Of a stretch of 64,000 nt of DNA, positions 37,360-43,803 are shown one piece after another; position 1 is the stretch's first letter; each line of letters begins with the position of its first letter. The DNA comes from an uncultured Candidatus Saccharibacteria bacterium (GTDB taxonomy: Bacteria > Patescibacteriota > Saccharimonadia > Saccharimonadales > Saccharimonadaceae). The DNA is taken from contig CAMJSX010000001.1 of assembly GCA_946408595.1 (NCBI GenBank), positions 120,356-184,355 on the forward strand, given 5' to 3'. Position numbers and translations under genes: made by a program. The notes under the pieces are model-generated. The model was not told the origin of the DNA and ran no database searches. It worked only from the letters and a program-made list of their open reading frames with translations.

Positions 37360-38264
37360 AACTAGCTATTCTATCAAATGGGCCAGCTAACTATTCTACG
37401 AAACGATTAGTAGAGGAGGCCAAGAAGCGCGGGCATGATGTTCACGTAATTAAGTATAAAAACTGTTATTTGTCTCTTGATGACAAGCACCCGGACGTCT
37501 ATTACGGGAGTGAAAAACTGAAGGGTTTTGATGCAATTTTGCCACGTATCTCTAATAATATGACTCGTTACGGCTGTGCTGTGGTGCGCCAATTTGAGAT
37601 GCAAGGGGTCTGGACCTCGGCTTCTTCGGTGGCGATTACTCGGGCGCGTGATAAGTTGCGTGCGGCTCAGATTTTGGCTAAATATGATATTGATACACCA
37701 AAGACTTTGGTATCGAGAAACACCTCTGATATTGATGATTTGCTTGAACAGATTGGCTTGCCGGTGATTATTAAGTTGGCGACTGGTACGCACGGTAACG
37801 GCGTGATTTTGGCAGATACGCGTAAAGCGGCAAAATCGGCGTTGCAGGCGTTTTACCTCTATAATGAGGATGGTACGAACATTCTGTTGCAGGAGTTTAT
37901 TAAAGAGTCGGCTGGTACGGACATCCGTGCATTTGTGGTAGGGAATAAGGTGGTGGCAGCGATGCAAAGAGCTTCTTTAGATGATGATTTTCGCTCTAAC
38001 CTTCACCAAGGTGGCCAAGGTACTCCTGTAAAACTAACGGCCGAGGAAAAGAAGATTGCTTTGAGAGCAGCAAGAGCGATGGGTCTTCATATTTGTGGCG
38101 TTGATCTGATGCGTTCGACTCGTGGACCATTGGTGCTTGAGGTGAATGCTTCACCTGGATTTGGCATTGAAAAGGTGACCGGCAAAGACGTAGCTTCGAA
38201 GATTATTGAGTATATTGAGTTTAATGCGCCGCGCCACAATGGCAAAGACAGGGTAGGAGCCTAG
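37356..38264 (+). CDS. rimK: RimK-type ATP-grasp ligase
   Basis: RimK (302 aa) adds glutamate residues to the C-terminus of ribosomal protein S6 or to related acceptors. The ATP-grasp core can be followed: ATP-binding KLRAAQILAKYDIDTPKT, VIIKLATGTHGNGVILAD, LQEFIKESAGTDIRAFVVG and the metal/ATP site VDLMRSTRGPLVLEVNASPGFG. The N-terminal half has the usual LPRISNNMTRYG. S6 itself is not in the window. Coupled with the RimB-like gene; structured element copy 2 starts 4 nt after the stop. Confidence 0.85.
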   Translation: MKLAILSNGPANYSTKRLVEEAKKRGHDVHVIKYKNCYLSLDDKHPDVYYGSEKLKGFDAILPRISNNMTRYGCAVVRQFEMQGVWTSASSVAITRARDKLRAAQILAKYDIDTPKTLVSRNTSDIDDLLEQIGLPVIIKLATGTHGNGVILADTRKAAKSALQAFYLYNEDGTNILLQEFIKESAGTDIRAFVVGNKVVAAMQRASLDDDFRSNLHQGGQGTPVKLTAEEKKIALRAARAMGLHICGVDLMRSTRGPLVLEVNASPGFGIEKVTGKDVASKIIEYIEFNAPRHNGKDRVGA

Positions 38265-38268
38265 TATT

Positions 38269-38346
38269 GACGGGTGACGGCTCTGGAGGGGGTCCCCCGC
38301 TGAGCGTTAGCGAAGTGGGGGAGGAGAAGAGCCGGCAGGACCCGTC
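38269..38346 (+). repeat. Structured GC-rich element, copy 2
   Basis: GACGGGT (38269-38275) pairs with ACCCGTC (38340-38346), CGGCTCT with AGAGCCG, and GGGGG/CCCCC segments form the centre. The order of conserved unpaired words (GA, GGAGGGGG, GGGGGAGGA, GCAGG) equals copy 1, while paired bases have changed together. It lies between rimK and the RNase P RNA promoter. Confidence 0.85.
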
Positions 38347-38375
38347 GAGAGGTGGTAATTTTTTGATTCTTATGG

Positions 38376-38381
38376 TATAAT
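38376..38381 (+). promoter_or_regulatory. rnpB -10 box
   Basis: TGGTATAAT (extended -10), 6 nt before the RNA 5' end at 38388. Confidence 0.65.
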
Positions 38382-38387
38382 ACATCT

Positions 38388-38724
38388 GAGCCAGCAAGGC
38401 AATCGCTTGGAAACACCCAAGAGGAAAGTCCGGGCAACACAGAGCAAGGTAGTCGCTAACGGCGACCGTCCGTAAGGATAGGGAAAGTACCACAGAAACA
38501 ATACTGCCCTTCGCAGGGCGATGGTGAAAAGAGTGGGGTAAGAGCCCACAGCATCTCGTAGCGATATGAGGTGGCGGCAAACCCTACCTGTTGCAAGGAG
38601 TACTATCAGCTTCTGCTCGAAGACGTACGCTCACCGCTTGAATGCTATAGCAATGTAGCGTCTAGATAGATGATTGCCGACTATATATTATATATAGTGA
38701 CAGAACCCGGCTTATCAATGGCTC
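38388..38724 (+). ncRNA. rnpB: RNase P RNA
   Basis: The catalytic RNA that matures tRNA 5' ends. Conserved words are GAGGAAAGTCCGGGC in the 5' part, ACAGAAA and GGGTAAGAGCCCA in the middle, and GACAGAACCCGGCTTA at the 3' end. P1 is GAGCCA (38388-38393) with TGGCTC (38719-38724). The ~337-nt length and layout fit the ancestral A type. Confidence 0.95.
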
Positions 38725-38733
38725 ATATCAAAA

Positions 38734-38754
38734 ACCCACCCGAGAAGGGTGGGT
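38734..38754 (+). terminator. Hairpin between rnpB and the rpmB operon
   Basis: ACCCACCC-GAGAA-GGGTGGGT; the T tract is weak on the plus strand, and it also lies downstream of rpmB on the minus strand. Confidence 0.6.
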
Positions 38755-38769
38755 CTTTGGTTTTGAAAC

Positions 38770-38997
38770 TTATTTAGCGGCTTTTTTAGCTGCAGTTTCT
38801 TTTGGCGATTCAATTAAACCTTTTTTCTTCAGAGTGCGAAGGGCAGAGGTCGAAACATTGCACTTCACTTTTTGGCCGTTGATGACCAAAGTTCTCTTAG
38901 TAACATTTGGCTTGAAAACTTTTCGTGTATGGCGTTGAGAGAATGACACATTGTGACCATACATTTTGCCTTTTCCGGTAACTTCACAAATTGCCAT
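38770..38997 (-). CDS. rpmB: 50S ribosomal protein L28
   Basis: L28 (75 aa) starts MAICEVTGKGKMYGHNVSFSQRHTRKVFKPN and has the usual VKCNVSTSALRTLKKKGLIE end, followed by a short Ala/Lys tail. Only one Cys of the variant zinc-type is in the start region, so this is the C- form. It is the last gene of the minus-strand infC-rpmI-rplT-rpmB unit, 1 nt after rplT; rpmB is not usually part of this operon, so the linkage is somewhat unusual. Confidence 0.93.
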   Translation of the reverse strand: MAICEVTGKGKMYGHNVSFSQRHTRKVFKPNVTKRTLVINGQKVKCNVSTSALRTLKKKGLIESPKETAAKKAAK

Positions 38998-38998
38998 G

Positions 38999-39346
38999 TT
39001 ATTTCTCCTTCACCGTATTAACGATTGCTTTGAATGCTTCAGGATTGTTTACAGCAAGATCAGCTAAAACTTTGCGATCGAGATTGATATTTTTTGCTTT
39101 CATACCGGCAATTAATTGCGAGTAGGAAAGACCAAGTTCTCTTGAAGCATTGTTGATGCGGGTAATCCAAAGAGCGCGTAAATCGCGTTTGCGATTGCGG
39201 CGATCACGATAGCTATATCGTAATGCCTTGATAACACCTTGTTTACCCAAACGAAAACTGCGGGTGCGGGCATGTTGCATGCCTTTGGCAGATTTCAAAA
39301 TTTTCTTATGTTTGGCCATAGCGGCCACACCACGTTTTACTCTCAT
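38999..39346 (-). CDS. rplT: 50S ribosomal protein L20
   Basis: L20 (115 aa) is an early 23S assembly protein. [54 protein letters not shown] and the C-terminal [20 protein letters not shown] are typical. In many bacteria L20 represses this operon by binding the rpmI leader; no pseudoknot was checked here. It lies 2 nt after rpmI. Confidence 0.96.
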   Translation of the reverse strand: MRVKRGVAAMAKHKKILKSAKGMQHARTRSFRLGKQGVIKALRYSYRDRRNRKRDLRALWITRINNASRELGLSYSQLIAGMKAKNINLDRKVLADLAVNNPEAFKAIVNTVKEK

Positions 39347-39348
39347 AG

Positions 39349-39543
39349 TTAAACCCCTAATGCAGTCTTAACGTTTTTCTTGATTTTGCCATTGATGGCG
39401 GCAGCAGTTTTCATGTTGCGCTTCCTGGCTTTGCTTTTTTTCGCGAGAATGTGATTCCCGTAGGCGCGCTCACGCGTAATCTTACCAGAACCGGTAATCT
39501 TGATGCGCTTGGCGGTGCCTTTATGCGTCTTTAGTTTTGGCAT
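39349..39543 (-). CDS. rpmI: 50S ribosomal protein L35
   Basis: L35 (64 aa): [37 protein letters not shown]. Standard family length. It follows infC by about 60 bp and has AAAGGA before the ATG. Confidence 0.95.
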   Translation of the reverse strand: MPKLKTHKGTAKRIKITGSGKITRERAYGNHILAKKSKARKRNMKTAAAINGKIKKNVKTALGV

Positions 39544-39606
39544 AGGTTTTCCTTTAGTTTAAAGTTAGTAATAAATGTGCAATCAGGGAACCGTGGAAGT
39601 AGGAAA

Positions 39607-40125
39607 TTACTTCTTCCGTATTCCGACTGATAGGTTGCGTCCGTTGAATTGGGCTTTGCCTTCTTCGACAATGTCGTCACCAATGAGGGTGAGAACTTTA
39701 TTTAAAAGTTCAGTACCGATTTCTTTGTGTGCCATTTCGCGACCTTTGAAAACAATCATGATTTTCACGCGGTCACCATCATCTAGGAATTCGCGCATTT
39801 TGCGGACTTTGATGTTAAGGTCGTTATCTGAAATCTTGAGGCCAATCTTCATTTGCTTCAACTCGGACTGCTTTTCACGAGCTTTCTTACGATTTTTGGC
39901 TTCTTCTTTCATCTTTTGATACTGGAATTTGCCCCAGTCAATGATTTTAACGACCGGCGGATTGGCGTTAGCGGCAATTTCCACTAAATCCACTCCTTGG
40001 TCTCTTGCGAGAAGTTGGGCTTCGCGACTAGACATAATGCCCAGTTGCTCACCTGATGAACCTATTACGCGTACCTCCGGATAACGAATTTCTCCATTAA
40101 GACGGGTGCGTGACAAATTTTTTAT
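39607..40125 (-). CDS. infC: Translation initiation factor IF-3, probably with an AUA start codon
   Basis: IF-3 keeps 30S subunits free and checks the initiator codon. The N-terminal domain (LNGEIRYPEVRVIGSSGEQLGIMS, REAQLLARDQGVDLVEIAANANPPVVKI) and C-terminal domain (KMKIGLKIS..., VKIMIVFKGREMAHKEIG) are complete. The track starts at TTG 40116, but that codon is 14 nt from the GAAAGGA site. An in-frame ATA at 40125 is spaced about 5 nt and is a rare start typical of autoregulated infC genes. Either choice avoids ATG/GTG. Confidence 0.93.
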   Translation of the reverse strand: MKNLSRTRLNGEIRYPEVRVIGSSGEQLGIMSSREAQLLARDQGVDLVEIAANANPPVVKIIDWGKFQYQKMKEEAKNRKKAREKQSELKQMKIGLKISDNDLNIKVRKMREFLDDGDRVKIMIVFKGREMAHKEIGTELLNKVLTLIGDDIVEEGKAQFNGRNLSVGIRKK

Positions 40126-40169
40126 AGTATTCCTTTCTTCTCTTGAATTAACCTGTGATTAATTATACC

Positions 40170-41678
40170 TCATCTTCTTCGATAAGTCAACGCTTCGGCG
40201 AGGTGTTTTGAAAGAATAATGTCGGTTCCTTCAAGATCGGCAATGGTTCTGGCGACTTTGATAGTTTTAAAATAAGCCCGGGCCGATAAATTGAGTCGTT
40301 CTGAGGCCTCGGCGAGGAGCTTTTCGGCTTCCGGTTCCATAGTGAGAAGGTTCGAAACTTGGAAGCTGGAAAGTGAGCTATTATAAATGCCGTCTCGTTT
40401 GTAACGAGCCTTTTGGCGGGTAATTGCCCCTGTTATAGTATTTTTTACAACATTATGTTCATGGTCAGTGGTGGCGATGGTGGCGGCGAGTTCTGAGTTT
40501 TTGACCTTTTCAACTTCAATGTACATGTCGATACGATCGAGCAAAGGTCCGGAAATTTTCTTGTGGTAGTTTTGGATTTGGGTTTCGGTGCATTTACATT
40601 CGTGTGTAGGATCACCGAGATAGCCACAAGGGCAGGGATTCATAGTGGCGACTAGCATGAAATCGGCTGGATAGGTGGTTTTCTGGTTCGCGCGAGAGAT
40701 GGTGACGGCTTTATCTTCGAGAGGTTGGCGGAGTGATTCTAGGACCGAACGGGGAAATTCGGGAAGTTCATCTAGGAACAAAACGCCTTTATCGGCTAGG
40801 GAGATTTCGCCTGGACCGTTTACGCCGCCGATGATGGAGGTGGCGGAGGCGGTGTGATGCGGGCTTCTGAACGGCCTATTTGTTACGACTTCACCGGTAG
40901 TCATGCCAGAGATGGAGTATAGTTTAGTGATTTCAACCATTTCTTCAGGGGTTAAATCAGGGAGCAAATTGGCGGCGGCTTTGGCGAGGAGGGTTTTGCC
41001 GGCTCCCGGTGGACCAGAAATGAGGATGTTATGATGTCCGGCGATAGCAATTTCCATGGCACGCTTGGCGTTAATTTGCCCGCGAATGTGGTCTAGAAGC
41101 GCCTCAGAGGCCATTTTGGTGGCATTTTTTGGTATTTTTACGTCTTGGTTAGTTTTTAGGATTTGGCCCTGGTTTTTGAGTTGTAAAAATAGGTTGATTA
41201 GAGTGTCGACACCGTAGATTGTGACTCCTTTGATGAGCGATGCTTGCGAGAGATTCTGAATTGGTACGTAGATTTCCTTAAAACCGGTGGTTTTTGCGGT
41301 CTCTACGATGTTGATGATGCCTTTGACTGGGCGGAGTTCACCGCTTAATGACAACTCGCCAACAAATATTTTACCTTCGGTGTCGGGCTTGATTAATTGC
41401 CCGGAGAGCATCAAGACCGATAGCGCGATGGGCAGATCTAGGTACGAGCCGTCTTTTGAAAGGTCTGCTGGTGCCAAATTAATAGTGACTTTGCGGTCCG
41501 GGAATGAAAAACCCGAATTCACAATGGCACTTCGCACACGCTCCTTGGCTTCGTTAATAGTTTTGTTGGCCATACCCACAATATTGAAAGCTGGTAGCCC
41601 ACGATTCTTGTCGCCCTCGACTTCCACCAACTTTCCAAGAAAGCCGTAGGGCATTGCTGAATGAATTTTACTTGTCAT
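40170..41678 (-). CDS. comM: ComM/YifB-like Mg-chelatase-family ATPase
   Basis: ComM is an AAA+ helicase that promotes branch migration during natural transformation. The 502-residue protein has the N-terminal Lon-protease-like domain (FNIVGMANKTINEAKERVRSA, FPDRKVTINLAPADLSKDGSYLDLPIA), Walker A GPPGAGKTLLAKA, Walker B GVLFLDELPEF and the ATMNPCPCGYLG signature, ending with RLNLSARAYFKTIKVARTIADLE. Complete for the family. It suggests that this lineage takes up DNA; other com genes are not in the window. Confidence 0.95.
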   Translation of the reverse strand: MTSKIHSAMPYGFLGKLVEVEGDKNRGLPAFNIVGMANKTINEAKERVRSAIVNSGFSFPDRKVTINLAPADLSKDGSYLDLPIALSVLMLSGQLIKPDTEGKIFVGELSLSGELRPVKGIINIVETAKTTGFKEIYVPIQNLSQASLIKGVTIYGVDTLINLFLQLKNQGQILKTNQDVKIPKNATKMASEALLDHIRGQINAKRAMEIAIAGHHNILISGPPGAGKTLLAKAAANLLPDLTPEEMVEITKLYSISGMTTGEVVTNRPFRSPHHTASATSIIGGVNGPGEISLADKGVLFLDELPEFPRSVLESLRQPLEDKAVTISRANQKTTYPADFMLVATMNPCPCGYLGDPTHECKCTETQIQNYHKKISGPLLDRIDMYIEVEKVKNSELAATIATTDHEHNVVKNTITGAITRQKARYKRDGIYNSSLSSFQVSNLLTMEPEAEKLLAEASERLNLSARAYFKTIKVARTIADLEGTDIILSKHLAEALTYRRR

Positions 41679-41766
41679 ACGGACGGTCCTAACATGGACG
41701 AAAAATTTTTACAACCCCCCACCCAAAATCAATAAAAAATTATTCAAAAAATTGGCTGAAAATGCT

Positions 41767-41775
41767 TGTGGAAAA
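41767..41775 (-). promoter_or_regulatory. DnaA-box-like 9-mer
   Basis: TTTTCCACA on the minus strand, between comM and the candidate sRNA promoter; the same word occurs at 4623 and 58045. Confidence 0.3.
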
Positions 41776-41810
41776 CTCGCAAAAAATACAAAAATTGTTC
41801 AAAAAATCTA

Positions 41811-41839
41811 TTGACATTAGCTTTTTTTCGCGGTATTAT
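41811..41839 (+). promoter_or_regulatory. Promoter of the candidate sRNA
   Basis: TTGACA (41811-41816), 17-bp spacer, TATTAT (41834-41839): near-consensus sigma-70 type. Confidence 0.75.
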
Positions 41840-41845
41840 AGAGGT

Positions 41846-41953
41846 AGCTTCTGAATAAAAAAATTATTCAGAAGGTCAAAACAAAAATTTAGCCAAAATA
41901 ACTCCACACTCTACTTTGAAGACCGGTTTTCCTCGCAGTTACCGGTCTTCTTC
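41846..41953 (+). ncRNA. Candidate small RNA of about 108 nt
   Basis: Directly after the promoter, CTTCTGAATAA (41848-41858) pairs perfectly with TTATTCAGAAG (41864-41874). A single-stranded A-rich stretch follows, then GAAGACCGGT (41918-41927) pairs perfectly with ACCGGTCTTC (41941-41950) before TTCT, which could act as terminator. There is no ORF with a start codon in the transcript. It lies between comM (divergent) and tmRNA. Confidence 0.55.
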
Positions 41954-41976
41954 TATGCAAAAGAGACGCTTTGTGA

Positions 41977-41982
41977 TATAAT
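41977..41982 (+). promoter_or_regulatory. tmRNA -10 box
   Basis: TGATATAAT (extended -10), 12 nt before the mature 5' end. Confidence 0.6.
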
Positions 41983-41994
41983 TTAATGCAAGTT

Positions 41995-42349
41995 GGGGCT
42001 GACAAAGCTTAGACGGATCATTAACAAGCATAATGCATATCGATTAAATACCGTAAGTATTAATAAGTGCTAAAAACACTAAGACTGCGCATGTAGCATA
42101 CATGCCAGCATATGCCTAATTTAATGTAGGCTGGTTTGCGCGTGAGATTCCGTAGCGCGTAAATTATCATACAACGGGACTAAGGCCATTAATGTGGCGA
42201 AGAATGGCACGAAAATTTAGCCACGGCAATTGTTAGTTTCGTTTTCTGCAGCTAACAATAAACGCCAAAATTAAAACAGAAAACTAAATATGTAGATTTA
42301 TGCTCACGTGATAATTCGGACCCGGAGGCAGTATCCGGCAGCTCCACCA
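41995..42349 (+). ncRNA. ssrA: tmRNA
   Basis: tmRNA rescues stalled ribosomes. The acceptor stem is GGGGCTG (41995-42001) with CAGCTCC (42339-42345), then A and an encoded CCA. The tag frame starts at GCT 42069 (resume region GTGCTAAAAAC) and reads AKNTKTAHVAYMPAYA before TAA at 42117-42119. Several pseudoknot-like stems follow. The putative T arm is CCGGA-GGCAGTA-TCCGG; its loop lacks the usual TTC word. Confidence 0.92.
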
Positions 42350-42361
42350 ATGCTTTTGAAT

Positions 42362-42383
42362 TCGCCTTTTCAAGGCGATTTTT
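42362..42383 (+). terminator. tmRNA terminator
   Basis: TCGCCTT-TTC-AAGGCGA hairpin followed by TTTTT. Confidence 0.85.
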
Positions 42384-42499
42384 GTTGGCTATTATAGCGT
42401 TTTGTTGTGAAAAATACAACAAAATGAATAAAAAATTAATACAGATACTAACAGGGAAGCAAAATGTAATAAATACAACGTTGAAATTGAATAAATGTA

Positions 42500-42528
42500 T
42501 TGATTTTTTATTGAGTTTATGCTAATAT
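42500..42528 (+). promoter_or_regulatory. Promoter of the unassigned structured RNA
   Basis: TTGATT (42500-42505), 17 bp, TAATAT (42523-42528) with extended TGC. The stretch 42384-42499 before it holds no recognisable feature. Confidence 0.65.
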
Positions 42529-42534
42529 GAAGAT

Positions 42535-42873
42535 AGTCGCGATGACTAAAATAAAAACTAATAACAAACCTTAAAAATATGAAAAAACACAAAAAACCAT
42601 AAAATTTGGCGGGCGAAAAGGTAATTTCTAGCCATAAATTACATATAGGAATTACCTAGAGCTCCGCTAAAAGCGTCGAGCGCGTTGGTAAATCTTTCAC
42701 TAGCACCTTAGAGAAACATAAACAAGAGCGAAAGAAAAAACTAACAAGGATCAATGCTTCACCTAGCGTGAAGCGGTCAAAGAAGGGAAAAGCGGATACG
42801 GGTTGTGGCCAATAGTTGTGATTATAGCGCCAGATAACCCCCGCTTCCCTCCAAAAATACTTGGGGGATTAAA
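42535..42873 (+). ncRNA. Unassigned structured RNA of about 340 nt
   Basis: This gene-free region contains strong nested pairings: GGTAATTTCTA with TAGGAATTACC (one G-U), the hairpin GCTTCAC-CTAGC-GTGAAGC, and a long hairpin in which AAGCGG/CCGCTT, GGGTT/AACCC and TGGC/GCCA stack. A promoter lies upstream, and the leaderless membrane-protein gene starts after it. The only start codons at its 5' end give peptides of 7-10 residues. It is not RNase P, tmRNA or SRP RNA by their signatures. Boundaries are estimates. Confidence 0.6.
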
Positions 42874-42895
42874 CCAGTTATGTTATAATCAAGGA

Positions 42896-43249
42896 ATGAA
42901 GCAGAATCGCATCATTTCTTATATAAGTATTATCGGACTCGCAGCCTTAATTCTTATACTTAATTTAACATCACCGACGGAAATTGGACCGTTCGGTGTT
43001 TTATTATTTTTTACAACATTATATATTTCGATTTTTGGCATTATTTCTGCCTTGATGCAGGTGTATTACAAGCTTGCTCTCAAAAGGAGTGTTTTTAGAA
43101 ACAAGGATTATCTTTATGCTGCGGTGATGTCTTTTGGCCCGATTATGCTTTTGATGGCAAGATCTTTCGGGGTAGTTAACTTTTGGACTGTAGGCCTGAT
43201 TGCGTCATTTTTATTTTTAGCTGAATTTTTAGTCGCAAAACGCATATAG
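42896..43249 (+). CDS. Small membrane protein, unknown function
   Basis: From the ATG at 42896 the product has 117 residues and four membrane segments (ISIIGLAALILILNL, FGVLLFFTTLYISIFGIISAL, YAAVMSFGPIMLLMA, FWTVGLIASFLFLAEFLV). The start is set by TATAAT (42884-42889) exactly 6 nt upstream; the track's start at 42803 lies inside the structured RNA. No family recognised. It precedes the 43267 gene and VirD4-like ATPase gene, which has its own promoter. Confidence 0.7.
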   Translation: MKQNRIISYISIIGLAALILILNLTSPTEIGPFGVLLFFTTLYISIFGIISALMQVYYKLALKRSVFRNKDYLYAAVMSFGPIMLLMARSFGVVNFWTVGLIASFLFLAEFLVAKRI

Positions 43250-43266
43250 TATGATAAAATAAGCAT

Positions 43267-43803
43267 ATGGATTATAGTCAGAAAGGTCAAACAGGAGACG
43301 TAATGGATTTTTTTACCGCTGGTGTTGGGAATGTTCCTGCTGATCAGAATACTTATCAATCTGAGAATAACCTGGATTTGACTAATAATCAGACTTCTTG
43401 GGACATGAATAAAGAAGTGCAGCCGTCGGTTGAGAATACGCGTAATATCGGTAATAGGGCTATTCTTTCGTCGGAAAAAGCTGCTCAAACTGAAATGATT
43501 CACGACAATCAACTACTTGATGAGTTAGTTGAATCAGTGGTTTCGCATGATGTGCCTGTCGCTCCAACTACTATTCCAGATGAAATGATTGAAAAAATCT
43601 CCTTTGACGCTAGTCTTATTAAGACTGACGGCGATCATATTGATCCGAGAGCTATTAAGGAGGCCGACCATGTGATTAGTGTTTTAGGAGAGACGCGTGA
43701 CGCCTGTAGTTTTGAAGAGGCAATTAGGGGAGAAAATGGCATGGTGAGAAAGAATGTGACTAATTCATACAAAGATAATCCATATAACAGGAAGGCGGCC
43801 TGA
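43267..43803 (+). CDS. Acidic soluble protein preceding the VirD4-like ATPase
   Basis: The 178-residue product is acidic and Asn/Asp/Glu-rich with no membrane segment. The first half looks disordered (AGVGNVPADQNTYQSENNLD); the second may fold (PDEMIEKISFDASLIKTDGD, ADHVISVLGETRDACSFEEA). No family recognised. TAAAAT ends 6 nt before the ATG (leaderless); an alternative ATG at 43303 (MDFFTAG) would have GGAGACG as ribosome site. The stop overlaps the ATPase start (TGATG), so the two proteins are probably partners. Confidence 0.65.
   Translation: MDYSQKGQTGDVMDFFTAGVGNVPADQNTYQSENNLDLTNNQTSWDMNKEVQPSVENTRNIGNRAILSSEKAAQTEMIHDNQLLDELVESVVSHDVPVAPTTIPDEMIEKISFDASLIKTDGDHIDPRAIKEADHVISVLGETRDACSFEEAIRGENGMVRKNVTNSYKDNPYNRKAA

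Noticed and set aside
41679-41840. Chromosome origin in the AT-rich gap before the sRNA
   Set aside because: Only one DnaA-box-like word is present, with no dnaA or dnaN nearby and no box cluster.
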